DNA of 21,323 nt from Priapulus caudatus (GCF_000485595.1 NW_014578530.1:12223-33545); one strand, 5' to 3'. Counted from the first letter of the stretch, positions 1 through 8,953 are shown. Program-made: numbers and translations. Notes: generated from the sequence alone by a model not told the origin.

Positions 1-36
<36 letters not shown>
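1..36 (+). repeat. (GCA)n trinucleotide microsatellite
   Basis: There are 12 uninterrupted GCA/CAG units at the very edge, followed by degenerate CAG/CAA units to about 75. They lie in the last CXXC1 intron (CTG on the gene strand). There is no reason to think they are coding. Confidence 0.95.
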
Positions 37-37
<1 letters not shown>

Positions 38-145
38 TAACAGCAGCAGCATCACCATCGGCAACAACAACATTCCCATCAGTGACCCGACCTAACCCCT
101 CTGCGACCCGACCTGACCCCCGCGCGTGCTCGCGACGTGACGCAC

Positions 146-298
146 CTGGCGTATGCGCTCCATGTCGATCTCGGCGAGCCGCCGCTTCTCCCACTTGTAG
201 TGCTTCATGCACTTACGCTTCGCCGCGCGACAGAACTCGCCCGTCTCGACAAACACGTCCGCCACCAGGGGGCAGCCGCAGACCTCGTCCGGCCCGAC
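146..298 (-). CDS. CXXC1: CXXC1 coding exon 12 (last visible): DEVCGCPLV segment
   Basis: The exon has 51 codons in phase 0. It starts VGPDEVCGCPLVADVF, continues GEFCRAAKRKCMKHYKWEK and ends RRLAEIDMERIRQ. It matches the cysteine-rich segment before the last helix of CFP1. The acceptor is TTATTTGTAG and the donor GTGCGT. The family's final exon (the segment starting W-Y-K-L-D-E) is not in the window and should lie left of position 1. The exon also contains a strong CTCF-like motif at 262-275. Confidence 0.96.
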
Positions 299-302
299 CT
301 AC

Positions 303-700
303 AAATAAATAGATAGACAGGTAGATGGATGGCTGGATGGATAGTAGATAGATAGACAGGTTAATGGATGGCTGGATGAATAGTAGATGGATAGATAAAT
401 ATACAGAGAAACAAACAGAAAGACACTCAAGGAGGGCAGATAAACAGACAGACCAACAAAACAAAAATACCGACCAACAGACCAACAAGATAGACCGACC
501 AACCAACAGATCAAATAACAAGACAGACCGACAGACCAACAAAACAGACCAACAGACCGACCAACCAACAGACCGAAAAACAAGACAGACCGACAGACCA
601 ACAAAACAGACCGACAGACCAACCAACCAACAGATCAAATAACAAGACAGACCGACAGACCAACAAAACAGACAGACCGACAGATACACACACCGACACA
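303..700 (+). repeat. Degenerate GATA/GATG then GACAGACC microsatellite
   Basis: This block fills the intron between CXXC1 exons 12 and 11. The first 100 bases are GATA/GATG units with a roughly 50-bp internal duplication (GATAGACAGGT...GGATGGCTGGATG). The rest is ACAGACC/GACCAACC units. The strand is almost free of T runs, so it yields long spurious open frames on both strands. Confidence 0.9.
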
Positions 701-770
701 GGTACAGAGATCAGCGGAAGCAGCTCATTACAAACAAACGGACGGGACTGGCACACGTGTTGTCTCTTAC

Positions 771-914
771 CTTCGGTTCCTTGGAATGTTCCGGACACAG
801 AACGCGCAGTCGCTTGCAGTAGGTCTTGTTGTTCTCGTTGAACGCGTCGCAGAACATCGACTGTCCCTCGATGCGCGTCTTGTAGATGGACCCAAACGAC
901 GTGTGGCTCTCGTA
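771..914 (-). CDS. CXXC1: CXXC1 coding exon 11: YESxTSFGS segment
   Basis: The exon has 48 codons in phase 0. It starts YESHTSFGSIYKTRIEG and runs through FCDAFNENNKTYCKRLRVLC to PEHSKEPK. Every cysteine expected in this part of the CFP1 C-terminal domain (FCD, TYC, VLC) is present. The acceptor is CACCCCGCAG and the donor GTAAGAG. The next exon continues without a gap in the family alignment. Confidence 0.96.
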
Positions 915-1607
915 CTGCGGGGTGCAACGTGAACGCGGCGTGAATAAATATCGCACTCGGCGCCCGACTAACATAACGAGTGGGCACAAGCAGCTGTCAA
1001 GGGGATCCAACTCTTTAGCAATGGTCCGCGACAGTCACAGATATTCTAGCCTTTCCATAATGATCCGTGAGTCACAGGCACTCCAGCCCTTCTACAATAA
1101 CCTACGGCTGTTACAAGGACACTAACGGAATATGCCACAATAGTCGAATATAGACATGGGGACTTTAACCCCCTCCACAATGATTCCATATAGATTCACA
1201 TTCTATATTCTATATTAAATTAGATTATATTAGATCTTATTCTTATTATTCTAATTATTAGATTTATTTCTTATTATTATTTTATTTCTTTATTTTATTT
1301 TATTTATTTTATTTCTTTATTTCTTATTTTATTTCTTATTATTAGATTTATTCTTATTATATTAGATTTCTATATTTCTATATTTAATATATTCTATATC
1401 ATAGATTCTATATTCCATATAGATTCACGATCATCACAGGGACTATGTAACACTGTTCACGACTAGTGAAAGAAACTCTAGATCTAACCACCCTCTCTGC
1501 GACGTCCACCTCACCTTACCCGCTGCAATTCACCACTACTTCGACCTCACCTTGACCTTTACATCACTTTGACCTCTACGTCACGCCGTGACCCCCTCAA
1601 GTCTCAC
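915..1607. other. CXXC1 intron with AT-rich low-complexity core
   Basis: This is the intron between exons 11 and 10. Positions 1196-1425 are an AT-rich run of TTATT, TTTATTTC and ATTCTATAT units, with TCTATATTCCATATAGATTC-type palindromic pieces at both edges. The rest looks like unique intron sequence. I see no gene in it. Confidence 0.7.
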
Positions 1608-1721
1608 CTTGGCAAAGCATTTCTCCATGTGTCGCAGCGCGACGCGTGCGTTCACCTCGTGGCCGCAAGTAACGCAGAATATGTTCAACTCGCTCTCCTC
1701 ACTCTCATTGTCCGTCGCTCC
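1608..1721 (-). CDS. CXXC1: CXXC1 coding exon 10: FCVTCGH zinc-binding segment
   Basis: The exon has 38 codons in phase 0. It starts with an acidic stretch (GATDNESEESEL) and continues NIFCVTCGHEVNARVALRHM, then EKCFAK. The C-x2-C-x(n)-H-x3-C arrangement and the RVALRHME-C block are conserved in CFP1 and are thought to bind zinc within the SET1-interacting domain. The acceptor is ATCCTGCAG and the donor GTGAGA. All expected ligands are present. Confidence 0.95.
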
Positions 1722-1766
1722 CTGCAGGATGCACACAAGCTACCGTTATACACTGACATCGAGGAA

Positions 1767-2300
1767 GGCAGGGAGGGAGTCAGGAAGGAAGATAGGGAGG
1801 GAGGGAAGGAGGGAGGGGAGGCAGCAGAGGAGTGAGGGAGGGAGGGAGGATGGGAGGGAGCAGGGGAGGGAGGGCACGTCAGGCAGTACATGTTATCAAG
1901 AGTAGATAATAACACAAGAGATGTTATGCGGCTAATACCTGTACTGTTACTATTTACTTTCTGCCGTACATACTAAGTAGATCAAGGGAGGGAGATGGTG
2001 AAGGAGCGAGAGAGGGAGGAAGGGAATAGGAATTGAGGCAAAGAGTGAAGGAGGGAGAGGGAGAGATTGGGAGTGAGGGAGGGAGAAATGTAGGCAGGGA
2101 GAGAGGGAGGAAGAGTGAGAAAGGGAAGAAGGAAGGGAGTGATGGGGAGGGAACGAGGGAGAGAATGAGTAAAGCAGGAAGGGAGGCTGGTAGTGAATGA
2201 ATGAGTGAAGCAGGGAGGCCAGTAGTGAAGGATCGAGAGAGAACGAGAGAGGAAGTGAGTAAGTGAAGAAGGCAGACCCCCGAAGCGAGGGAGGGAGGCA
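1767..2300 (+). repeat. Polypurine (GGGA/GAGG) low-complexity tract
   Basis: More than 500 bases are nearly pure A/G on the plus strand in GGGAGGGA and GAAGGAGG units, interrupted around 1880-1985. It sits in the intron between CXXC1 exons 10 and 9. Long polypurine-polypyrimidine mirror tracts can form triplex DNA and stall polymerases. On the transcribed RNA it becomes a very long pyrimidine tract ahead of exon 10. Confidence 0.85.
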
Positions 2301-2340
2301 GCGCATCCCCCCCCCCCACGGCGCATCATCGCACACCAAC

Positions 2341-2548
2341 CTCGTCGTCGTTGGCGACGGCGGCGTGGCGCGCTCGCTCCATGTGCGCTTCCAGCTCCTG
2401 CTGCCGAACGTCGAGCTCCCCCAGGTGGCGCCGCGCGTCCTGCTGCCGCCGCCGGATCTTCTCGAGCGTTTTCTTGTTGTTCTCCTCGGCGATGCAGGGA
2501 GACGACTGCCACTGCTGGATGCGCTGCGGCAGCAGCTCGTAGATACGG
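2341..2548 (-). CDS. CXXC1: CXXC1 coding exon 9: coiled coil of the C-terminal domain
   Basis: The exon is one base plus 69 codons. It reads RIYELLPQRIQQWQSSPCIA, then ENNKKTLEKIRRRQQDARR and a further Glu/Gln/Arg-rich helix ending ANDDE. This matches the RIYE-LPQRIQ-W-QSPC block and the following coiled coil of CFP1, which is part of the segment that contacts SETD1. The previous exon supplies AG and this one C, giving Ser just before RIY. The donor is GTTGGT. Confidence 0.95.
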
Positions 2549-3109
2549 CTGTGTGTGCGCAGGAGATAAACGGTAAGGTGGCGCCATCGAGTGGTGGGCA
2601 ACGTCATAATTGGTTTTTTACATATTCATCTTTTTGTTTCTATCAATCTGTTACGTTCACCTGTACGCGGCTGTTAGAAAACGGAAAAAACTGTTTGGTG
2701 ACACGATCGAGTGGCGGGTATCGTCATCATCGTTTTGTTTCAGTCAATGTGCTGAATATATACTATAAATATATATATAACGGTCACTTTGAGTGAAATG
2801 GCAAAAGCGGCGTTCGTGAAACGCATGGCTGTTCCATGGAGGTGGTTTTTTCTGCGTGACTGCTACTGGAGGGATATGCAAAAAGTGGCCTCTAAGGACA
2901 GGTTCACCGTTCTAGAGAGGTGGCAACTAACACAATATTGACTGAACTTATACTATCACATAATGTTAAATTATAAGGTATTTTAGTTTCTGAGCGTCAG
3001 CGTTAATGGCGGGGATGACATCAACGATGAAACAAGGTCGACGTGGATGAGACGATTAAAAAAACAACAATGATAGCACCAAGTATCGTGCATCTTGTCA
3101 CGTATCGCA
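2549..3109. other. CXXC1 intron without recognisable features apart from one short direct repeat
   Basis: The intron between exons 9 and 8. A block CGAGTGGTGGGCAACGTCAT at about 2588 recurs in altered form (CGAGTGGCGGGTATCGTCAT) at about 2709, so a segment of about 120 bases may be an old duplication. Nothing else was seen before the minisatellite that begins near 3110. Confidence 0.5.
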
Positions 3110-3368
3110 TCTCGCGTCGTCTCACGTCATTGTCTCGCGCGGCGTCTCACGTCATTGTCTCGTGCGGCGTCTCGCATCATTGTCTCGTGTGGTGTCTCGC
3201 ATCATTGTCTCGTGTGGTGTCTCGCGCGGTGTATCGCGTCATTGTCTCGTGCGGCGTCTCGCGTCATTGTCTCGTGCGGCGTATCGCGTCTCACGTCATT
3301 GTCTCGCGCGGCGTCTCACGTCATTGTCTCGCGCGGCGTCTCACGTCATTGTCTCGCGCGGCGTCTCA
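3110..3368 (+). repeat. 25-bp minisatellite abutting the splice donor of CXXC1 exon 8
   Basis: About ten units of GTCTCACGTCATTGTCTCGC plus GCGGC repeat with small changes (CAC/CGC/CAT, GCG/GTG). On the gene strand each unit reads GTGAGACGCCGCGCGAGAC followed by AATGAC. The unit touching the exon supplies its actual GTGAGA donor, so several further units are donor look-alikes. Confidence 0.92.
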
Positions 3369-3369
3369 C

Positions 3370-3569
3370 CTGCTCGCCATCTTCATGCCGCACTCGTCGT
3401 TGCAGTACTTGGATCCGGGCCGCGCCTCCTCGACGCATCCCGGCCCGAAGCACTGCACGACGACGGCGTCGCTCGCCGCCTCCCCCGCCGCCGCCGGCTC
3501 CTCATCCGCCGCCACCGCCCAGCCCCCCCTCTCCTGCGACTGTCCTCCGCCGTGCGCACGGCCCTTCGT
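3370..3569 (-). CDS. CXXC1: CXXC1 coding exon 8: CFGPGC cysteine motif
   Basis: The exon is 200 bases: 66 codons plus AG that joins the next exon to make Ser. The first half is Gly/Ala-rich and variable. The second half reads QCFGPGCVEEARPGSKYC and NDECGMKMAS, the highly conserved C-x3-G-C-x(n)-K-Y-C-x3-C-G-M-K signature that opens the C-terminal domain of CFP1. Its acceptor is CTGTTACAG. Its donor GTGAGACGC is the first unit of an adjacent 25-bp minisatellite on the intron side. GC content is very high. The motif is intact. Confidence 0.94.
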
Positions 3570-3655
3570 CTGTAACAGGCGTGCAAGTCGGTTGTGAGAG
3601 AAGGAAGTGTTGTAGATACGTGATCGTAGCCGTGAATCTAACCATACCTACAACT

Positions 3656-3672
3656 CTCTCTCTGTCTCTCTG

Positions 3673-3721
<49 letters not shown>

Positions 3722-3756
3722 GTCTCTCTGTCTCTCTCTCTCTCTCTGTCTCTCTG

Positions 3757-3796
<40 letters not shown>
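3656..3796 (+). repeat. (CT)n / (CTCTGT)n microsatellite
   Basis: A 140-base pyrimidine run made of CTCTCT with regularly spaced CTGTCTCT variants, in the intron between CXXC1 exons 8 and 7. Confidence 0.95.
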
Positions 3797-3861
3797 ATCC
3801 TTACTGTAGCCCTAACAGTAACGGTAAAATCGTGATGGTAACCTTAACTGCGATCCTTATA

Positions 3862-3893
3862 CTAAAAATAAAAATAAAAATAAAAATAAAAAA
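3862..3893 (+). repeat. (AAAATA)n microsatellite
   Basis: About five AAAAAT units in the same intron. Of no evident function. Confidence 0.9.
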
Positions 3894-3949
3894 CCGTAAC
3901 AGTAACGATAGTCGTCATTTTAAGCACAACCAAAATGCCCATGTAGCCA

Positions 3950-3996
3950 TCACCCTAGCCTTTACCCTAACCCTAATCATCATCCTAGCCCATATC
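3950..3996 (+). repeat. Degenerate CCCTAA telomere-like tract, left part
   Basis: Units such as TACCCTAACCCTAATC and variants (CCTAGCC). It is separated from a similar tract at 4480-4560 by a TTAA-flanked inverted-repeat element, so the two were probably one array. Confidence 0.75.
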
Positions 3997-4000
3997 TTAA

Positions 4001-4479
4001 AGCGTGTATTGCGAGAATTTTCCAGTGTTTTCCCCACTTTCATGATACCTACCGTTATTGCTTGAGTAACAGCAATTGTCTAGAGTAACAATAAAATGTC
4101 TTAGAACCTTCGTATTCACCGAAAACTGCCAGTTTCGAACTAATCGTTTTTTTAAACGTTTTTCATCTTGAACTAACAGGAAGTATGGATTAGCTTGTGG
4201 CACCACTGCTTATCTGCCATAGACATAGTACAGGCACGCACTTGTTTTTAATTCATCACCGACACAAATACAAGTTTACCAATTCTGCCATTAGGCATTG
4301 TCGCGACACGATAAAATGCATTGCTGTTACGATGTGTTCATATCCAATTTTCTAAGCTATAACTGCATAAAATCTTAGGATTTTTAATGTTGGTGTAATC
4401 AGTGATATTTTCGCTGTCAGGTGAGACTATTTTTCAGCTATATTTAGTTTTTCTGAGCAAAAATCTCGCAATACACACT
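4001..4479. mobile_element. 479-bp inverted-repeat element with TTAA target duplication (piggyBac-like MITE)
   Basis: The left end AGCGTGTATTGCGAGA (4001) is inverted at the right end, which reads TCTCGCAATACACACT on the plus strand (ends 4479). One mismatch (C/T at the third base) is seen in the first 16 bases. Exact TTAA flanks both ends (3997-4000 and 4480-4483), the target preference of piggyBac-type transposons. There is no transposase frame inside, so it is non-autonomous. It lies in the CXXC1 intron between exons 8 and 7 and splits a CCCTAA array. Confidence 0.72.
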
Positions 4480-4560
4480 TTAACCCTAACCACATCCCTC
4501 GCCCTCACCCTAACCCTTACTCTAACCATAACCCTTAACCATAACCCTAACCCTGACCAT
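4480..4560 (+). repeat. Degenerate CCCTAA telomere-like tract, right part
   Basis: About 80 bases of CCCTAA units with scattered changes (CCATAA, CCCTCA, CCTTAA). It is oriented the same way as the tract at 3950-3996. Confidence 0.85.
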
Positions 4561-4599
4561 CACTCAAGGCGTATCTCGTAATCTTGCGACAGCACCAAC

Positions 4600-4698
4600 C
4601 TTTTTGTACTTGGTCTTCTTCTTGAGGCGTGACTGCGGCTCCTCCTCCCAATCCTCGTCTTCCTCCTCCTCCGCGCGCGCCCGCGACCGATGGTACTT
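4600..4698 (-). CDS. CXXC1: CXXC1 coding exon 7: acidic then basic linker
   Basis: The exon has 33 codons in phase 0 on both sides. It reads KYHRSRARAEEEEDEDW, then a run rich in Glu, then a lysine tract KKKTKYKK. CFP1 proteins carry a comparable run of charged residues (K/R/E-rich) before the CxGPGC block, thought to act as a nuclear and acidic/basic region. The acceptor is TTTGGCAG and the donor GTTGGT. The bias to G and C at third positions matches the neighbouring exons. Confidence 0.8.
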
Positions 4699-4832
4699 CT
4701 GCCAAACAGAGACGCACGCTTGTTTAGCACTAACAACGCCAGGGGGCGAGCTCAATTCACACACACACACACTACAAGTCTCTCGCGGATGTATTTTAGC
4801 CCCTGGGTATGACGTTTCGTTCGCGGACCAAC

Positions 4833-5000
4833 CTTCGAGTGAGCCGAGCTCTTTGCGCGCCGCTGAGACTGGCCACCGGCGCCACCTCCCACGTGGCGGA
4901 AAGCATCGGTGCTGCCCTCGTATTCCGTGGTGGCAAAAACGCTCGGCATAGGTCGCTCGAACGGTTTCAGCTTCCCAGGTTTTCCACCCGTCAGCAGGCT
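4833..5000 (-). CDS. CXXC1: CXXC1 coding exon 6: linker downstream of the CXXC finger
   Basis: This open stretch of 56 codons begins SLLTGGKPGKLKPFERPMPS and ends QRRAKSSAHSK. It follows a good TATCCCCTAG acceptor and precedes a GTTGGT donor, with phase 0 at both ends as the neighbours require. It corresponds in position to the low-conservation Pro/Ser-rich linker after the CXXC domain of CFP1, and I see no domain in it. Assignment rests on position, phase, codon bias (C or G in most third positions) and splice sites rather than on sequence similarity. Confidence 0.75.
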
Positions 5001-5189
5001 CTAGGGGATAAGAACAGGTTGCTAGTGAAGTAAATGTAAAGTGTTTATATATATGCTACCAGTGGACTAACCCCCTACTGTAGCATTTACTGTGAAAGCA
5101 GCTGAGGGCCTCAGAGTTACTGAAACGGAGATATGCACCGCCCTATGCGCCATATGCGCGGGAAGGATTTAACCTAACTTAACTTTAAC

Positions 5190-5200
5190 TTATATATATA

Positions 5201-5239
<39 letters not shown>
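5190..5239. repeat. (TA)n microsatellite with a short GT block
   Basis: TATATATA with TGTGTGTGTA in the middle. It directly precedes the left end of the foldback element at 5240; the matching (TA)n lies at 6031-6059. Confidence 0.95.
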
Positions 5240-5243
<4 letters not shown>

Positions 5244-6030
5244 AGTAGACAATAGGGAAGGAGTGTGACTTCAATAAACCAGGCGAAAATTCGTCATTTA
5301 CTAGCCTCTAGATACCTACGATTTACTACGCGTACTCAACACAACTTGAGCTCCAATCGTTCACAGTACACTTCGCCTAGCATTCGTGCTAAAAATCGTT
5401 TCCTTCGGTATACACCCGCAATCGGAGCGATACAGACTAAACGTAACGACACGATTCTCCATTCTGTTGCAGCAAATCGACTCCATAACCCGCCCCCAAC
5501 TTTGAAACAATAGGCTAGCTCTAACGAAATCTTGTGCACTCTTGCTGCCGACATCGACATCGGACACTTGGACGATTCAACGCCAACACTCGCGCGACGC
5601 TAATCTTTGACCTATTTACAGCTGAATGCCCCCACGCACGCACGCCCAACCCACAATTAGCAGCGCTCCAGCTCCAATCTCCCTAGTGAGCCAACACCGC
5701 ATCGCCGAGGGCCACGAAGATGTGCGCAGAGTTCGGTTAGTAGCTGCTATTTGGGTCAAGTTAGCGGGTTGTATATACATCTCGCGTATTGCTAGTCAAC
5801 AGAATGAGAATCTTCTGTCGTAATGTTTAGTCTGTATTCTCCGGACTTGCGAGTGTTACGAGGAAACGATTTCGCACGATGCTAGGCGAATGTACTGTGT
5901 CGATTTAGCAGCTCAAAGTGGTTCGAGTTACGCTTTTAGCTGTAAATCGTAGGAATTCTAGGGCCTAGTAAATGAACGAATATTCCCTTGTTTATTGAAG
6001 TCACACTCCTTCCCTATTATCTAACTTCTG
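5240..6030. mobile_element. 791-bp foldback (hairpin) element inserted in a TA repeat
   Basis: The first roughly 45 bases (CAGAAGTAGACAATAGGGAA...) recur inverted at the right end with one indel and about two changes. Weaker inverted similarity then continues inward through shared blocks such as CATTTACTAG, CCTACGATTTAC, TTCGCCTAGCAT, ATCGTTTCCT and ATACAGACTAAAC. The arms reach to about 5550 and 5710, leaving a short loop. TATATA flanks both ends, consistent with a TA target as used by Tc1/mariner-type elements. There is no coding capacity. It lies in the intron between CXXC1 exons 6 and 5. Confidence 0.82.
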
Positions 6031-6059
6031 TATTATATATATATATATATATATATAAT
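6031..6059. repeat. (TA)n microsatellite, right flank of the foldback element
   Basis: TATTATATATATAT run; with the left block it marks the original insertion site. Confidence 0.9.
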
Positions 6060-6151
6060 AACTAACACCTCCCTCTCTCATAACTGCGCATAACGCCCAG
6101 GACCCGGCAATCTATCAATAATCTAATCTAGGAATCTCAAACTGGGCTCAC

Positions 6152-6221
6152 CAGATTCTTGCACTGCCTTCGCGGCACTGTTCTGCCGAATTTTGTTGGG
6201 TCCGCCGAACTTGCGCATGTC
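6152..6221 (-). CDS. CXXC1: CXXC1 coding exon 5: KFGGPNK end of CXXC zinc finger, frame disrupted
   Basis: The exon follows a TTTTCCAG acceptor and reads DMRKFGGPNKIRQ, the most conserved CXXC motif and the DNA-contacting KFGG loop. After IRQ the expected K-C-R-x-R-Q-C, which holds the last two zinc ligands, is not in frame. TGCCGC and AGGCAGTGC are present but shifted by an apparent two-base gain followed by a one-base loss. The length is 70 bases, whereas phase 0 boundaries on both sides require 69. The donor is GTGAGC. Literally translated, the finger loses its last two cysteines. The identification is certain from the KFGGPNK block; the functional state is not. Confidence 0.88.
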
Positions 6222-7320
<1,099 letters not shown>

Positions 7321-7438
7321 CTTGCCAGAAGTCGCAGGTCGCGCAGTTCGGTCTGGACGTGGCGGCAGCGCACTCGCCTCCGCATCGACCGATCGACTCA
7401 CCGCCGCGTCGCTCGCTGTCGTCGCGCCGCGCCGACTT
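7321..7438 (-). CDS. CXXC1: CXXC1 coding exon 4: first part of CXXC zinc finger, frame disrupted
   Basis: After a TTTCGCAG acceptor the exon starts K-S-A-R-R, as CFP1 does just before its CXXC domain. Later it shows RCGGECAA, then HVQTE, then C-A-T-C-D-F, but these pieces fall in different frames. The order of the pieces matches the CXXC pattern C-G-x-C-x2-C-x4-D-C-x2-C-D-F-C. To line them up the sequence needs about one missing base before HVQTE, two missing before the second cysteine pair, and one extra base near the donor. The observed 118 bases would then be 120 (40 codons), which restores the phase 0 boundaries of both neighbours. The CXXC finger is the part of CFP1 that binds unmethylated CpG. 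The donor is GTACGG. I treat it as the real exon with sequence errors or mutations. Confidence 0.78.
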
Positions 7439-7504
7439 CTGCGAAACAATGACGGGAGGCAGAGATGTGACGGGCGCGCAGGATACTAGCGATGAACATA
7501 CATG

Positions 7505-7763
7505 CTACACGATAATGTGTAATGTGTGTGGTGTGGTGCTATGCTATATATGCGTATATATATGTAAGTGTGGTGTGTGTTTATATCTGCACACGCAACA
7601 CATACACACACACTATATATGTGTATATACAGGCAGGCCAGGAACAGGGTCAACATACATGTACACGTTATGTATGTGTGTGTGTGTGTATTATATGCAC
7701 ACACACACCCACACACACACACACACACACATATATTATATTTATATATATATATATATACTA

Positions 7764-7806
<43 letters not shown>

Positions 7807-7900
7807 CATGTATCCGGAATACATAATCACAAATTTGTCATTATTTACTCCTGACATGTATGCATATATGTATATGAATATGTATATGTGTAGTGCAGAT
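7505..7900. repeat. (TA)n, (CA)n and (TG)n microsatellite cluster
   Basis: Alternating purine-pyrimidine DNA: GTGTGTGTGTGT near 7675, (AC)n at 7698-7730, (AT)n at 7731-7810, and flanking TATATG/CATATA units. Such DNA can adopt Z-form or cruciforms. It fills most of the intron between CXXC1 exons 4 and 3. Confidence 0.92.
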
Positions 7901-8054
7901 TAAAAATCACATTACTGTCTATTAAAATGTGTGCGCGTACCACAGACGACCAGCTATGCTAGTGTGCAGTTAGTCCTGTGTCCCAGAACATGTGACAACA
8001 GACACGCCGCGGCACGTGACAACACACAAGGACGACAATTGACACAAAACGAAC

Positions 8055-8179
8055 CTTTGAGTGTTTCGAGGAACTGGCGGGCCAGTCGCTGTCGCTGCCG
8101 CTGTTCTCCACCAAGTGGCGGTGCGACTCGTGCTTCGACTTCTTGCTCTTGTATTTGATGCGCAGGTTCGGATTGCGTT
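8055..8179 (-). CDS. CXXC1: CXXC1 coding exon 3: basic linker after the PHD finger
   Basis: The exon is 125 bases: two bases that finish a Glu codon, then 41 codons. It starts RNPNLRIKYKSKKSK, matching the conserved E-[KR]-[DN]-P-x-L-x-I-[KR]-Y basic stretch directly after the PHD finger in CFP1. It ends in a Ser/Asp/His-rich tail (GSDSDWPASSSKHSK). The acceptor is TTTACCAG and the donor GTTCGT. It closes in phase 0, as the following CXXC exon requires. The linker is expected to be flexible and nuclear. The exon is intact, with no stop or indel. Confidence 0.9.
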
Positions 8180-8242
8180 CTGGTAAAGCGTAGAGAAGTG
8201 ACCGAGAACAAAAACATCATAGAAAGATGAACATCATCCACG

Positions 8243-8397
8243 CATCAAGCAATGCTGTTAGCGCCACCTATGTCATCAAGCAACGCTGTTAGCGCCACCT
8301 ATGTCATTAAGCAACGCTGTTAGCGCCACCTATGTCATCAAGCAACGATGTTAGCGCCACCTATGTCATCAAGCAATGCTGTTAGCGCCACCTATGT
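8243..8397 (+). repeat. 31-bp minisatellite, five units
   Basis: Exactly five 31-bp units beginning CATCAAGCAACGCTG and ending GCGCCACCTATGT, with one or two base changes between units (CAACG/CAATG, ATCAAG/ATTAAG). It lies in the intron between CXXC1 exons 3 and 2. Every unit carries GCGCCACCTA, which resembles part of a CTCF core in reverse. Confidence 0.95.
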
Positions 8398-8623
8398 CAT
8401 CATTACCACGAGCACAGCTAACAATCCACACTTCTACACGTATCTGTATCATTTATATAGATAGCTTCACAGCATTACCGGTATGTGTTACCGGTACGGC
8501 ATTTGTCTAGACAGGCGAGGAAGGCGATCCCATCCTGTACCAGAAAAACCTACGTGTCGCAGACACAAACATTGTCGCGCTGACGGAAAACGAGCGCGGC
8601 ATGACTGAAGTCTATTTACGCAC

Positions 8624-8724
8624 CTCTGCACATTTCGCAGAAGAACTGTCTGATGCTGTTGGCATGCTCCTGTGTCACACTGATGCAGTCTCCATGGAAC
8701 CACTCGTTGCAGTTGTCACACCCT
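8624..8724 (-). CDS. CXXC1: CXXC1 coding exon 2: second half of PHD finger
   Basis: The exon is 101 bases: one base completing the preceding Ile codon, 33 codons, and one base carried into the next exon. It encodes GCDNCNEWFHGDC and ends in FFCEMCR. With the CIC of the preceding exon this gives the full C4HC3 ligand set of a PHD finger (C-x-C, C-x2-C, H, C, C-x2-C), and the WFHGDC block is typical of CFP1. It lies between a GCCGGCAG acceptor and a GTGCGT donor. No residue expected for zinc binding is missing, so the histone-reading module looks intact. Confidence 0.95.
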
Positions 8725-8953
8725 CTGCCGGCGCACAAGAAGAATGGAGTTACAACCCCCAAGCGACAAGTAAGACCCGTTCCGATAACAACGTTGCATA
8801 CGGTACATTGTATCGAATTTCATGGTATTTTAACAATGCAAATTTAAAACCTACAAAATTTTTAGATATTATTTGAAAAGCATTGTAAGAATAAACTATG
8901 AGCATGCCATTACAAGCGTTTGTAGCAATGTAAGTGCATGCACACGCTCTTAC

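Noticed and set aside
213-689. Overlapping Ser/Val/Leu-rich minus-strand frames in the GACAGACC repeat
   Set aside because: Microsatellite translation; the true exon 146-298 is in another frame with a clear family match.
1950-2339. Ser/Pro/Leu-rich minus-strand frames
   Set aside because: Translation of the polypurine tract within an intron.
3043-3835. Plus-strand frames with repeated SRVVSRHCL and SLSLSL units
   Set aside because: They read the 25-bp minisatellite, the antisense of CXXC1 exon 8 and the CT microsatellite.
7359-7903. Tyr/Ile/His/Thr-rich frames on both strands
   Set aside because: Translation of TA and CA microsatellites.
8243-8397. Five regular 31-bp repeats considered as a CRISPR-like array
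   Set aside because: The units are contiguous with no spacers, and the context is a eukaryotic intron.
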